Assembly (NCBI GenBank): GCA_005222125.1
Contig: CP029202.1
Location: 1,256,491-1,320,490 of the forward strand
Direction: 5' to 3'
Length of the DNA: 64,000 bases
Source: Spiroplasma melliferum
GTDB lineage: Bacteria; Bacillota_I; Bacilli_A; Mycoplasmatales; Mycoplasmataceae
Below, in pieces: positions 53,683 through 64,000 of the stretch. The translations under genes and the position numbers were made by a program. Under the pieces are notes generated by a model, which saw nothing but the letters and a program-made list of their open reading frames with translations, was not told the origin of the DNA and made no database searches. Every line of letters begins with the position of its first letter. Positions within the stretch are counted from its first letter, which is position 1.

Positions 53683-54453
53683 TTAATCAAGATTAAATAA
53701 TTTGCGTGCATTTTTATTAGTAATACGAATCATTTCTTCAACCGGCATATTCTTTAATTCTGCTAATTTTTTAACTGTATACATAATAAATTTAGGATAA
53801 TTCTTTTTTCCACGGTATGGATCAGGAGTTAAATATGGTGCATCAGTTTCCACTAAAATCTTATTTAATGGTACCATTTTAGCAACTTCACGTAATTGTT
53901 CGGCACTTTTAAAAGTAATATTACCAGCAAATGAAAGATAAAATCCTAAATCTAAAAATTTTTGAGCCATTTCAATTGTCCCATTATAACAATGCATTAA
54001 ACCTTGTGTTACTTTTTGTTGTTTTAATATTTCATAACAATCTTCATAAGCATCACGGCAATGAATCGCAAGTGGAAGATTATGTTGTTTTGCTAATTCA
54101 ATTTGTTTAATAAATCAATGCTTTTGTAAATCTGGAGAAACAGTTTTATGAAAATAATCTAATCCAATTTCACCAACAGCAATTACTTTATCACTATTTA
54201 ATAATTGATCTAATTTCTCTAAATCTGAAAAACCATACTTAGCAACATCAGTTGGATGAAAGCCAATTGTTGCAAAAACATTATCATACTGCATTGCATG
54301 ACGAACTGCTGCTTGGCTAGAAGCTAAATCATAACCAACATTATTAAGCCAAGACACGCCACTAATTTTGGCATCAGCAATAATGGCTGATGTTTCTTCA
54401 TTTTCATATTCATGTGACATTAAATGACAATGTGTGTCAAAAATTCCTTGCAT
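53683..54453 (-). CDS. tatD: TatD family metal-dependent hydrolase, 256 aa
   Basis: FDTHCHLM (metal HxH), IGFHPTD, AVGEIGLDYF (metal Glu), LPLAIHCRDA, MHCYNG and LVETDAPYLTP: the complete TatD set. Acts as a 3'-5' exonuclease/endonuclease in DNA repair or degradation. Complete length. 9 bases after mnmE, forming an operon. Confidence 0.95.
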
Positions 54454-54462
54454 ATTTTCCTC

Positions 54463-55812
54463 CTATTTTCCTAGGCAATACTTACTAAAAATTGTTGTTA
54501 ATAAGTCTTCTTCATAGTTTTCACCTAGAATATCACCCAATATTTCTCAAGCCTCATGTAAGTCGACATTAATAATATCAACCGGAAATCCACTCGTACT
54601 ATTATTATATGCATTTTTTATTGAATTTGCTACCTTCTCTAATAAAGAAATTTGTTTTATATTTGATAAAACTAGTTGATCATCTTTTGTAATTTGTGCC
54701 GTTTTATATAAATTTAAAATTTTATCAATAAGAGACTTGATATCTCGCTTTAATGCTGAAATCAAAAGAATATTTTGCTGTAAATTTTTCTTTTGTGTTT
54801 GCATATTAAGTAAATCGGTTTTATTTAACACTAACAAATATTCTTTATTTTTAATCAGTTCTTTAAGCTCCGGATTTAAATTAATTAAATCAGCATAATT
54901 ATCAGCGACAATTAAAATTAAATCAGCATTAATAACTTGTTGACGTGCTTTATCAATTCCAATTTGCTCAATTTTATCAACTGTCTCACGTAAACCAGCT
55001 GTATCAATAATATTTAGGGTTAATGGTCCTAAATTAATCTTCCCTTCAACAATATCTCTTGTTGTTCCTGGCAAGTCAGAAACAATAGCTTTATCTTCGT
55101 TCATTAATGCATTTAATAATGATGACTTTCCAACATTTGGTTTTCCTAAAATTAAGACATTAATACCATCATCGATCATTTTCCCAACTTTACTAATTTT
55201 AACTAAATCATTAATTTTTTGTTCTAAAATTAATAAACGCTGATTTAATTCTTGTGTAGTTAAATCACCAACACCATCATATTCAGGGTAATCAATATTT
55301 ACTTCAATATTTGCAATAATATCTAACAGTTCATCACGATAAGTACTAATTAAATAAGTATTTTTATTTTGTAAATTATTTAAAGCTATTTTTGCACTAG
55401 TGTCATTTGTTGCATTAACTAAGTTATTAATAGCATCTGTTTGAATTAAATTAAGTTTTCCATTTAAAAATGCTCGTTGCGAAAATTCACCTTTATTTGC
55501 TAAACGTGCACCATTTTTTAGTAATAACTTAATAATATTATTTGTAACTAATACACCACCATGACAATTAATTTCAATAATGTCTTCTCCCGTAAAAGAA
55601 TTAGGTTTTTGAAAACAAACTAAAATAACTTGGTCAATAATCTCTTTACCATCTCGTAAATAACCATAGTAAATTTGATTCCCCTCTTGAATAATTTTTT
55701 TTGAAAAAACTTTATTAATAATTTTATAACTATCTACCCCAGACATGCGAATAATTGCAATTGCTTGTTTTACCATTGCAGTTGCTGGGGCAATTATTGT
55801 ATCTTCAATCAT
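54463..55812 (-). CDS. mnmE: tRNA modification GTPase MnmE, 449 aa
   Basis: N-terminal folate-binding domain (residues 1-120), helical domain, inserted G domain with GKPNVGKSSLLN, DLPGTTRD, DTAGLRE and NKTD, and the C-terminal CLGK motif (CxGK) essential for modification. With MnmG it forms the wobble-uridine 5-carboxymethylaminomethyl group. The last 28 residues follow a TGA-coded Trp. Confidence 0.97.
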
Positions 55813-56164
55813 TTTATAAAACTCCTCTTTTATTAATTCATTATATTATATCAAACTATAAATTATAAATTCAAGTGTTACAATTAATTTATTTATAAAA
55901 GCCACTTTTTAATAGCTTAACTTATATTTAAATCATTAATAATATCATAGATAATTATCTTGATTTTAGTGCTAATTTAACATAAAAAATACCCTAATAT
56001 AAAAATGTGAATATTTAATCAAATTTAAATAATAATGAATGACTATCTATTTTATTTCCAATACTTTAGTATTATTCTCTTTTAAATCTAATTTAGTTAC
56101 TATTGTATTTAACAAAATTTATAATTTTAATTTTTTTATTTCCACAATGTTTATTGATTTTTGA
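55813..56164. other. AT-rich intergenic region, no gene
   Basis: Carries the mnmE promoter side and a decayed sequence at about 55858-55895 that faintly resembles the solo ends at 22241 and 30152. A single TTTCCACAA at about 56139. Nothing else seen. Confidence 0.5.
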
Positions 56165-56195
56165 AAAATTAAAAGGGAATTATTTTGTAATTCCC
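56165..56195 (-). terminator. Terminator of the large surface protein
   Basis: GGGAATTA / TAATTCCC stem, TTTTG loop; T-run on the minus strand. Confidence 0.75.
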
Positions 56196-56218
56196 CTAAC
56201 TTTAAGTAAATTATTACA

Positions 56219-59155
56219 CTACCGAATTCTTTTCTTAAAGCGAAAATAGAATCAAATTATTCCAATTATTATTCCAATAATTGGAATAATAATAACTGGT
56301 AACAATCATCTTAAATATTTTTTATCTCCCCATGTTGGTATTTCTGGATTTGTCGGATTAGTTGGATTAGGGTTTGGTTCAATCGGATCAACAGGGTTGG
56401 TCGGATTCGTTGGGTCAGGATCAGGTTTGTCCCCATTAATATAATTTTCAAGAACAAATTCGGTTTTTCCTTCCGCTAAATCGCTTGCATCATTAGCATA
56501 TACTACTATGGTTATTTTTTTAGACCTTTCTAAATTATTTAAGAAATCTGAAAATATTTCATCATTAAAATAACCAGGAACATTATTATGATTTTCATCA
56601 GTTGGCGGAATATCGTTAATTGAAATTCCATAGTCTTTATTAAAAACTAAATCTGTATAACCAGATTTTTTTAATCCAAGATTAATATATTTTATAATTC
56701 AATTTTTCATTTCCTCAATTGAAAAACCAGCAAAGTTAAATTTTTGATTATTAAATTTAATTTTTGACAAATCTTTTACTTTTTCTGGATCATAATTTCG
56801 TGAATTCTTAATACTTCCATTAGCTTCACCAATTAGTATAGAGGAAAATTGCTTTGTTTTAATTATAATATCAAGATATTTTGGTTCTGTTAGATTATCT
56901 AACAATGGTTTTAAAGCATCAGCATTACTACTAATATCAATTCCCTCTTTTGTTACCACATAATAATCAATACCTAATTTTGCCCCGCTTGCTTTTTGAT
57001 TAATATAATTTTGAGCATAAGCTAAAACTAAGGAACGGATTTTATTTACATCAATTTCGTTCATTTTAATTGCGGGAAAATTACCAGAAATATCAACAAA
57101 ATCAGCTGGATTTGGATCTGGCGGAATACGCTGAGCAATTATATCAGAAGTATATTCTTTTCAATAACTAGCAACTTGTTCAAAATTTAATTTACTAATC
57201 TTAGTTAAATCAAGTTTTTTATAATCAATTAAATAATTTTTTAAATGAATACCATGAATAGTTGTTCAAAAATCAACCGCAATGTTATTATTACCTAAAA
57301 TATCTAAAAAACGAGGATATTTATCTTGGTATTTTGCACCAATTAATACATATTTTTCATATGCTAAATTATCATTGGTTTTTGTAATATAATGTCAAAA
57401 ACCTTCTCAAGATCAATACTTATTAACTGAATCAGGTTTTATTTTAGTTAATTGCTCACGTTCTGTTGGATTAGAAGGACTAATTAAATTACTGTTAACC
57501 CCTTCTCGTCAAACCTCACTAACTTCTGCTGGGTTAAATAGCTGCTGAACTCCCATTCCAACAACTGAACCTTCTGCTAAAAATCCTAAGTCATAATCTC
57601 CAGGATTTCTTTTAGGGTCAATAACTTCTCCATATTTATTTAAAGGATCTAACGGAAAAGGATATTTAGATTTTTTCTTTACTCATAATATTTGAGTTTT
57701 TGTACCAGTCTCTGGATTAACTTCTGGATCATATTTTGGATTAGGTTTACCATCAATTGAAGGTACAATTAAATCATTTTGATTAGGATTTTTAGCTGGA
57801 TCTCAGGCATATCATTTAGGTAATAAAGTTGGAACTAAATTAGAAATTTTATATTTTATTCGATATTTTGCTTTATTTGTTTCATCATCATGATTAACAA
57901 CAATATCATAAATATTTGTGGCCTCTTTGCCTTCCATAACGCGTTGGTCCTTCATATTATAAACAAATTTGTTATTAATAACCTCAACAGGTTGACCATT
58001 TACTGTCATTCATTCAGATGAATCATTAAGTCCATCAAATTGTAAATGTGCAGTTGTATGAAATTCTAAAGTACCACCATAAGTATCACTTACTTTATCA
58101 GGTTCTAATTGTATTGGTTTATCAGGAACCATACCTTGGGTAGAATCATTTGGATTAACAATTTGTCCAGGGAAAATATTTAATCTGCCTCTTAGTGACT
58201 TCCCTCAATAATTTTCTGATAATTTTATATTAACCGGCGTTTCAAAAGTTCATATTTCTTGATTTCCAGTAGTAGAATTCCTGAATTTAAAAACAGTTGT
58301 TGCTTTACGTGTACTATTATTAAATGAAAATGGTTGAATATATGGTTTTCATTTCGAATATTCATTTCCTAATACATTTTTTATAGTTGTAGTTAATAAT
58401 GTTGTTAAATCATTTCCTTTTCCAGTTGGATCATTTATATTTTTTTTGTCTTCCAAACTACCTGAATAATCAGATGTTAAACTAATTTCTTTATTTAGAG
58501 CATAATTTAAATTATTTTTTACATTTTGCAAAGAAAATGATGAATGGAATGTAATTCCTTTATAATTAAGCGAGGCTTCAGCTCCTCGAGTTTCGCCGAT
58601 ACCTCCCTTTTGTGTTTGTGCAACTAAAGATAAAAATACATATATATACGTTGAATCATGCCACAAATAGTAACCAGCATAAGCTGAATTACTACCATAA
58701 TTTTCATAATGTGCATTAGCATTTGATAAAAACTTATTATAATTATATCTCCCAATACCACTATCCATTCGGTTTGATGAAATCACTGATGTATTAAATG
58801 TTCTATCTGTTAAAGTACTCGAATTATATCTTGAATTAGCTGAAGCATATATGCCAATCGTAAAACTAGAATAATTTTTTTTAAAAGTATTTCAATCATC
58901 AGCATATTGTCTTCAATTAAATGAAATTGTTTTTGAGCTAGGATGTGGCTCACAAGTCCCTCCATCTCAACAAACCCGTTGTGAATCATATCAAGTTTGT
59001 TTATCTTTAAAAGTTGGATATGTTGGATCAATATTATTATTGTATTGACTATTAGAAATATTGTTTAAATAATTTTTGTTTAAATTTATTGCCTTTGATG
59101 AAAAAATAGTTGAACCTAAAATTGATAACAACAATATATTTATTCAAGTCTTCAT
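56219..59155 (-). CDS. Large surface protein with Pro-rich stalk and C-terminal anchor, 978 aa
   Basis: ATG 59153-59155. Signal peptide (MKTWINILLLSILGSTIFSS) without lipobox Cys, so probably cleaved. Very long Asn/Tyr/Ser-rich outer region; repeated Pro-Asn/Asp-Pro-Thr units near residues 905-935 (PDPDPTNPTNPVDPIEP) form a stalk. Then one membrane helix (about 945-968) and a basic end (RFKKRIR). This type I topology is that of spiroplasma adhesin-like surface proteins; adhesion is an inference. Single gene with its own terminator. Confidence 0.8.
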
Positions 59156-59342
59156 TTTTAATTATTCCTAATTTTTAATACTAGTATCTACTAAGTAAAA
59201 GTCATACACTATGTTAATAATAATATAATAACTTAACTAATAAGTCAAATTTTTTTATAAATTTCACTAATATTTTAGATTTGGTTTAAACACCCATCTA
59301 AATTCTCCATTATTATGTAAATAAAATGAGTGATTACTTGTT

Positions 59343-59459
59343 TTATTTACTATATTCTTCTGCATCATAATATATTTCGCCATTAATTTCTTCATAATTT
59401 AAATGTTCTTGAAAAAATATGCTAGTATCACTAAGGATTCTTTGGTATTCACTATTATT
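59343..59459 (-). pseudogene. Start-less fragment, 38 codons
   Basis: An open stretch reading SEYQRILSDTSIFFQEHLNY and ending EYSK, with a stop immediately upstream and no start codon. Acidic and coding-like; probably a gene remnant. The rest of 59156-59489 appears empty. Confidence 0.35.
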
Positions 59460-59489
59460 TTAACATATCTATTAAACCATAAAAAATAA

Positions 59490-60074
59490 TTATTTTTTAT
59501 AATTATACTTAAGTATAATTTGGCGAGTATTTTCCGAGCCAATTGACTTTGAAATTACTTCTGGAAATTTTAAAACATTACTATGAACTAATTTTCGTTG
59601 TTCTTTATTCATAACAGGTAACAATTGCTCTTTTTTTGATGATAAAACTCTATTAACAACACTTTGCACAGCTTCCATTAACATTAATTTATCATAATTA
59701 AAAATAATAATAAATTTAAAATCATTTTGAAATTTACGACTAACATATGTATGCAATAATGTTTCTAGAATAAAAACAAAATCAAAAATATTAATATTTA
59801 TTTTGAAACCTTTAATATTTAATGTAATTAAAAATTGTTTATTAGAATATGAAAAAGACATCTCATAATCTTTCGTTAATAAGATATCGTTGATAATACT
59901 GTCTAAATGTTCTTTACAAAAAGAAATAATATCATTAATTTCAAAAAAGGTCACTTCTAGTCGCTGAAAAAATCATTTTGTTGATAATTCAGTTTTATAA
60001 AAAAAGTTTTTACTTGAATTATTTAAAAATTCTCTAAATTTTTTTTGCGACTTAAATTTTTTTATGAAAATCAT
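59490..60074 (-). CDS. jag: Jag/KhpB-like R3H domain RNA-binding protein, 194 aa
   Basis: ATG overlaps the yidC stop (TAATG). Basic N-terminus (MIFIKKFKSQKKFREFL), a KH-like middle, and a C-terminal R3H domain (NKEQRKLVHSNVLKF, ending TRQIILKYNY). Position directly after yidC is diagnostic. Jag/KhpB binds RNA and influences cell envelope growth in other Firmicutes. Shorter than usual and divergent in the KH part. Confidence 0.8.
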
Positions 60075-61354
60075 TAATCTTTATTTTTTTTCTTATTATG
60101 TAAAGAAAATTTAGATTTTTTAGGTTTTGATTTAACCGGATTATAAGAAATTTTATCGGCATTATTTGTTTTTATTTGTTTTGTTTTTGTAATCTCAATA
60201 TTTTCAACATTATTATTAGTTGTTTTTAAATGTGGCTTTCGAACAAATAAATGCTTAATTTTTTGTCCAAATGGTTCTCTGTTTTTATTTTTTTTACTTC
60301 GTTTCTTAACTCGTAAAAAATGAAATCCTAATGTTTGTAAAATTTGAATAAAGGCTGAGAAAATCCAATAAATAGCAACCCCAGACGCGATTGAAATTGT
60401 AACTACGAAGAAGACAACAATCATTACTCCTTGCATAATAAATTGCCGTTTACGTGCTTTTTTCTGTTCCTTTGTAATAACTCTTGTTTTACGAAGGTTT
60501 AAAATAGTTGGTAAAATCATTGAAAGAATTTGAATTGGCAAATATACAAATAATAAAGCTAAATAAACATAATTTCCACTAGTAATCATATCTCATGGCT
60601 TTTCAATTAAAGAAATTTGCCCAATTGTGGCCATTTTTAATTCTCGTGTTGCTCTAACAACAGTATACATCGCAATTAAAAACGGAATTGATAAAAAGGA
60701 AGAACCAATTGTTGATAATGGTGAAACTCCTTCTTTTCGATACAACTGCATCATTTCCATTTGTTGTTTTTGTTTTGCCGCCGGATCTTTTGAACCTTTA
60801 TACTTGGCCTGAATTTCTGCTTGTTTAATTTGCATTAATTGCATTTTGTCTTGATTTAGTTGTGCTTTTCAACTAAACATTAAAGTAATTAAACGCACAA
60901 TTAATGAAGTTAATAACAGTGCACCAATAATTCCTGCACCATTGTCTAATCCACCAAAACCATAAATTAAATTAACTAAAATTCAAGCAACAGGGAACAC
61001 AAAACAACCATAAAACGGTGAAGATGTTTTAACAAAAGCATCAGATCATGTTCTAATTGCTAAATATGGATATTCATATAATTGTCCATTTTCAAAATGA
61101 AAAAAGTGTTCTTTCCCAACATTAGCGTATCCTAAAATAATTTCAAAGAAAACTCCTGGTTTATATACTTTTTGACCAGAAACATCTAAAATTTGGGCAG
61201 TTCCATATTTTGGAACCATCATTTGCCCACAACCTCATAACATTGATATAATTAAAAAAAGATACAAGACTAATTTTGTTCATTTCCAGGCAATTGAATA
61301 TCAAGGTTTTCGTGTTTTTTTCCCATCTGAGAAAATATAATCACGATAGTTCAC
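60074..61354 (-). CDS. yidC: Membrane protein insertase YidC/Oxa1, 426 aa
   Basis: GTG start six bases after GGAGG. Five helices in the YidC pattern; conserved loop with KQAEIQAKYKG and MQLYRKEGVSPLS; IPFLIAMYTVVRATRELK. A long basic C-terminal tail (FVRKPHLKTTNNN... to KFSLHNKKKNKD) that can dock ribosomes. Inserts small membrane proteins, including presumably plectrovirus coat proteins. Between rnpA and jag, the classical order. Confidence 0.95.
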
Positions 61355-61369
61355 TATTTCGCCTCCTTT

Positions 61370-61687
61370 TTACATTTTGATTTGCTTTAATAAAATTTCT
61401 TTATTAATTAAATAACTATTGCTAAAATATGATTTTCGAACAATGATGATTTGATCATAACCTTCTGTTGCTGAAAAATCAAAATTTAACATACTTCGAA
61501 TTTGTCTTTTTACTTTATTTCTAACAACGGCATTTCCTAATTTTTTACCGACAGATATTCCAAAACGATGATAATTAAGATCATTTCTTTTAAAATAAAT
61601 AAAATAAGGGTTAGTTTTAATAAAAGAACGGTTATTTATTATTTTTTGAAATTCATAATTTTTTTTAACAATAAATTTTTTTTTCAC
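61370..61687 (-). CDS. rnpA: Ribonuclease P protein component, 105 aa
   Basis: KNYEFQKIINNR, YHRFGISVGKKLGNAVVRNKVKRQIR, the hallmark of RnpA. I choose the GTG at 61685-61687 (MKKKFIVKKNY); a TTG four codons earlier is also possible, and no strong ribosome site marks either. Works with RNase P RNA in tRNA 5' processing. Confidence 0.95.
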   Translation of the reverse strand: MKKKFIVKKNYEFQKIINNRSFIKTNPYFIYFKRNDLNYHRFGISVGKKLGNAVVRNKVKRQIRSMLNFDFSATEGYDQIIIVRKSYFSNSYLINKEILLKQIKM

Positions 61688-61729
61688 ATTTCGACACAAA
61701 TAGAAAAATAAAGTATTTTATCAACCTTC

Positions 61730-61864
61730 TTAAGCTGATAATACTTTTCTTCCTTTCGCTCTTCTTTTACTTAAAACTTTACGGCCTGAAGCTGATTCCA
61801 TTCTTGCTCGAAAACCATGTGTTCTTTTATGTTTAATTTTACTTGGTTGTCACGTTCTTTTCAT
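61730..61864 (-). CDS. rpmH: Ribosomal protein L34, 44 aa
   Basis: [22 protein letters not shown] and [16 protein letters not shown]: complete L34. AGGAGG ribosome site. First gene of rpmH-rnpA-yidC-jag. In many bacteria dnaA lies next to it; here guaB intervenes. Confidence 0.98.
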
Positions 61865-61965
61865 TACTAGCACCTCCTTATGATATAAATTATTAAGACA
61901 TCATATAAATAATATATTAATTAATAAAAAATATCAATTAAAAAAATATTTTTTTAAAAATAAAA

Positions 61966-61998
61966 AAATAGAGATGCTATGTTTCTTATCCCTATTTA
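61966..61998 (-). terminator. Terminator of guaB
   Basis: AAATAGGGAT / ATCTCTATTT stem on the minus strand (one G-U pair) followed by a T-run. Confidence 0.7.
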
Positions 61999-62018
61999 TC
62001 TTTCTACTTAAAATAATA

Positions 62019-63464
62019 TTATTTTGTGTAATTTGGTGGTTCTTTGGTAATTGCAATATCATGGGGATGTGATTCTTTTAAACCATTATTTGAAATTTCC
62101 ACAAACTGAGCTGTTTTTTGTAACATTAAAATATTTTTTGCACCACAATAACCAAAACCGCTTCGTACACCACCAATAAATTGAAATAAAATATCACTTA
62201 ATTTACCTTTTAATAAAACTCGTCCTTCAACTCCTTCTGGAACTAATTTACGATTCTTATCTTGAAAATAACGATCAGCACTACCTTTTTTCATAGCAGC
62301 TAATGAACCCATTCCCATATATGTTTTATATTTTTTACCTTCAACAATCATTTCTTCACCGGGTGCTTCAAATGTTGAAGCAAAAACTGAACCCATCATT
62401 ACAGCATTAGCACCAGCTGCAAGTGCTTTAACAACATCACCAGAATATTTAATTCCACCATCAGCAATGACTGGAATTTCTTTTCCTTTGCAAGCCTCAT
62501 AGACATCATTAATAGCTGTCATTTGAGGAACTCCAACTCCAGCAACAACTCTTGTTGTACAAATACTTCCTGGCCCGACACCAACTTTAATTGCATTAGC
62601 ACCAGCTGCAATTAAATCTAACGCTCCTTGAGCAGTAACAACATTCCCAACGATTAAATCAATGGTTGGAAAAGCTTTTCTAATTTTTTGAACCATATTA
62701 ATAATACCTTGACTATGACCGTGTGCTGAATCAACAACAATTACATCAACTCCAACTGCAACAAGTTTTTCAACACGTAATAATGTACTTTCATCAATTC
62801 CAACTGCTGCACCAACTCGTAATCGCCCTTGTTCATCTTTACAAGCATTAGGATATTCATCACGATTATTAATATCTTTAATGGTAATTAACCCAGTTAA
62901 AATATTTTTTTCATTAACAATTGGCAGTTTTTCAATACGATTATTTAACAAAATATCTTTTGCTTGCTCTAAATCAATATTTTCATGAGTTGTAATCAAG
63001 TTTTTTACAGTCATAAATTTATCAACCGAAGCAGTTAAATCATGACATGCTCTAATATCACGATTTGTAATTATTCCTAATAATTTGTTTTCTTCATCAA
63101 CAATTGGCAGACCCGAAATACGATACTGAGCCATAATATTTTCAGCATCCTGAACAGTCATTGTTGGTTTTAATGTTATTGGATTAATAATAAAACCGGA
63201 TTCATTACGTTTAACTTTTTCAACTTCTGCCGCTTGTTTATCAATTGATAAATTTTTATGAATAATTCCAATACCACCTTCGCGAGCAATTGCAATTGCC
63301 AATTTTGATTCAGTAACAGTATCCATTGCTGAAGATATAAAAGGAATATTTAACTCAATATTTTTTGTTAATTTAGTTCTTAAATCAATCTGATATGGCA
63401 AAATATCTGATTTTTGTGGAACTAATAGTAGATCATCAAAGGTATAAGATTTTTTAATTTGCAT
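62019..63464 (-). CDS. guaB: IMP dehydrogenase, 481 aa
   Basis: Starts [16 protein letters not shown] after TTGGAGGAAG. Catalytic loop [11 protein letters not shown] with the active Cys (about 302), flap [16 protein letters not shown], two CBS domains (about 92-210) in the TIM barrel, and YMGMGS. Oxidises IMP to XMP, the committed step to GMP. Preceded by a purine riboswitch and terminator, so it should be off when guanine is plentiful. Confidence 0.98.
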   Translation of the reverse strand: MQIKKSYTFDDLLLVPQKSDILPYQIDLRTKLTKNIELNIPFISSAMDTVTESKLAIAIAREGGIGIIHKNLSIDKQAAEVEKVKRNESGFIINPITLKPTMTVQDAENIMAQYRISGLPIVDEENKLLGIITNRDIRACHDLTASVDKFMTVKNLITTHENIDLEQAKDILLNNRIEKLPIVNEKNILTGLITIKDINNRDEYPNACKDEQGRLRVGAAVGIDESTLLRVEKLVAVGVDVIVVDSAHGHSQGIINMVQKIRKAFPTIDLIVGNVVTAQGALDLIAAGANAIKVGVGPGSICTTRVVAGVGVPQMTAINDVYEACKGKEIPVIADGGIKYSGDVVKALAAGANAVMMGSVFASTFEAPGEEMIVEGKKYKTYMGMGSLAAMKKGSADRYFQDKNRKLVPEGVEGRVLLKGKLSDILFQFIGGVRSGFGYCGAKNILMLQKTAQFVEISNNGLKESHPHDIAITKEPPNYTK

Positions 63465-63536
63465 GTTTCTTCCTCCAAAATATTTAATACAAAAAATTTA
63501 ATAAAAGAAACATGACCATTAAAACCAATTAATAAA

Positions 63537-63569
63537 AGGTCTTAACAAATTAAAAATAAATTAAGACCT
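63537..63569 (-). terminator. Riboswitch-controlled terminator before guaB
   Basis: Perfect 9-bp stem AGGTCTTAA / TTAAGACCT with a 15-base loop and following T-run. Its 5' arm overlaps the closing helix of the aptamer, the usual off-switch geometry. Confidence 0.85.
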
Positions 63570-63645
63570 ATAGTATTTAATTTAAGGTTAATTGTAGAGA
63601 CACTAGACCATATTTCTAGTATATATAGGATTATTGTAAGTATTA
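63570..63645 (-). promoter_or_regulatory. Purine (guanine-type) riboswitch of guaB
   Basis: On the minus strand: ATAATCCTATATAT (joining 1/2), P2 ACTAGA-AATATGG-TCTAGT with the conserved loop GG, joining 2/3 GTCTCTAC (consensus GTTTCTAC), P3 with loop CCTTAAA whose CC can kiss the GG, then ACTATAGG closing P1. The pyrimidine before the closing TAT is C, which fits guanine (adenine switches have T). The third base of joining 2/3 is C instead of the common T. Confidence 0.85.
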
Positions 63646-63655
63646 AATTATATTA

Positions 63656-63664
63656 ATTATAACA
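63656..63664 (-). promoter_or_regulatory. Extended -10 promoter of the guaB riboswitch RNA
   Basis: Minus-strand TGTTATAAT, about 10-15 bases before the aptamer. Confidence 0.55.
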
Positions 63665-64000
63665 AAAAAAATAAAATAAACCAATAAAATTCCCATTTAA
63701 ATTAGATTCTATTATTGTTTGTACTTACTCATATAACTTCACTTTTCTAAAATTTTTAAAGTTTAACTTATTGCTCATAAATTTCAAACATTTATTAAAA
63801 ACATTCGATATTTTACAAAAAATTTGCTTATTATGAAATTTTATTACTTTCCACAATAAAAAATGATTTACACCATAAAATGTTAATAATGTGGAAAACA
63901 ATAAAAATATTCAATAAAAACAATGCTTTTAAAGAAAATATAAAAAATATTTAATGTGGAAAACTATTAATTTTTATTAATTTTACTCATTTTTTAGTAC
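63665..64000. other. Gene-free AT-rich region with DnaA-box-like sites (oriC edge?)
   Basis: TTTCCACA at 63848-63855 and TGTGGAAAA at 63890-63898 and 63955-63963 (reverse complement TTTTCCACA), spaced about 40-65 bases in extremely AT-rich DNA. Position next to guaB/rpmH/rnpA/yidC fits the chromosomal origin with dnaA beyond the right edge. Confidence 0.6.

Noticed and set aside
55858..55895. Possible third solo IS30-like end
   Set aside because: Only a faint match (TATAAATTCAAGTGTTACAA); too degraded in AT-rich DNA to call.

Overview
This window is AT-rich mollicute DNA that uses TGA as a tryptophan codon. It carries four tandem-type mreB paralogues, many Spiroplasma-style lipoproteins and two integrated filamentous plectrovirus (SpV1-like) genomes. 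Together these point to the genus Spiroplasma, most likely the citri clade. Because TGA is read as Trp, genes that look fragmented under the standard code are reported here as full-length CDSs with translation table 4.

Layout. 64-5883 (minus) is a four-gene cluster of surface and membrane proteins of unknown function. 5921-11557 is provirus 1, a short 5.6-kb SpV1-like element bounded by imperfect 31-bp terminal inverted repeats (TIRs) and a possible 3-bp target duplication. 11655-19170 (minus) holds a giant FtsX-type permease, a lipoprotein and a membrane protein. 19264-20400 is rplJ-rplL with an L10-type leader. 20401-30000 holds a decayed gene, a NodB-like deacetylase, a seven-repeat propeller surface protein, a second giant permease and a P-type cation ATPase. 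30075-40129 is provirus 2, a fuller 10-kb plectrovirus with a Panacea-type toxin-antitoxin cargo next to its transposase end. 40186-47980 (minus) is metabolism and DNA/RNA maintenance: acetolactate decarboxylase, fructose-bisphosphate aldolase, mutM, polA, ispE, rsmA and rnmV, with a small structured RNA on plus between fba and mutM. 48109-53612 (plus) is the mreB cluster. 53683-63464 (minus) holds tatD, mnmE, a large surface protein, jag, yidC, rnpA, rpmH and guaB behind a purine riboswitch. The right edge has DnaA-box-like sites, so oriC/dnaA is probably just outside the window.

The most striking system is in the two proviruses. In each one, the large virion/adsorption-type protein (ORF1) carries a central domain that is also present, nearly base for base, in a small lipoprotein gene lying immediately downstream in the opposite orientation. 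The domain differs completely between the two proviruses, yet within each provirus the two copies match. The pair therefore co-varies. The duplicated blocks are long inverted repeats in the same coding frame, so one inversion would swap the C-terminal halves of both proteins in frame. A virus-encoded surface copy of its own variable domain is what one would expect of a superinfection-exclusion or receptor-masking device, or of a phase switch. Provirus 2 also has a G8 tract in that lipoprotein gene and a separate candidate invertible segment with perfect 28-bp inverted repeats that contain the start codon of a small membrane protein.

Limits: all identifications rest on reading motifs by eye. 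No database search, alignment program or RNA folding program was run. Gene-family names for plectrovirus ORFs are from memory of the SpV1 group.
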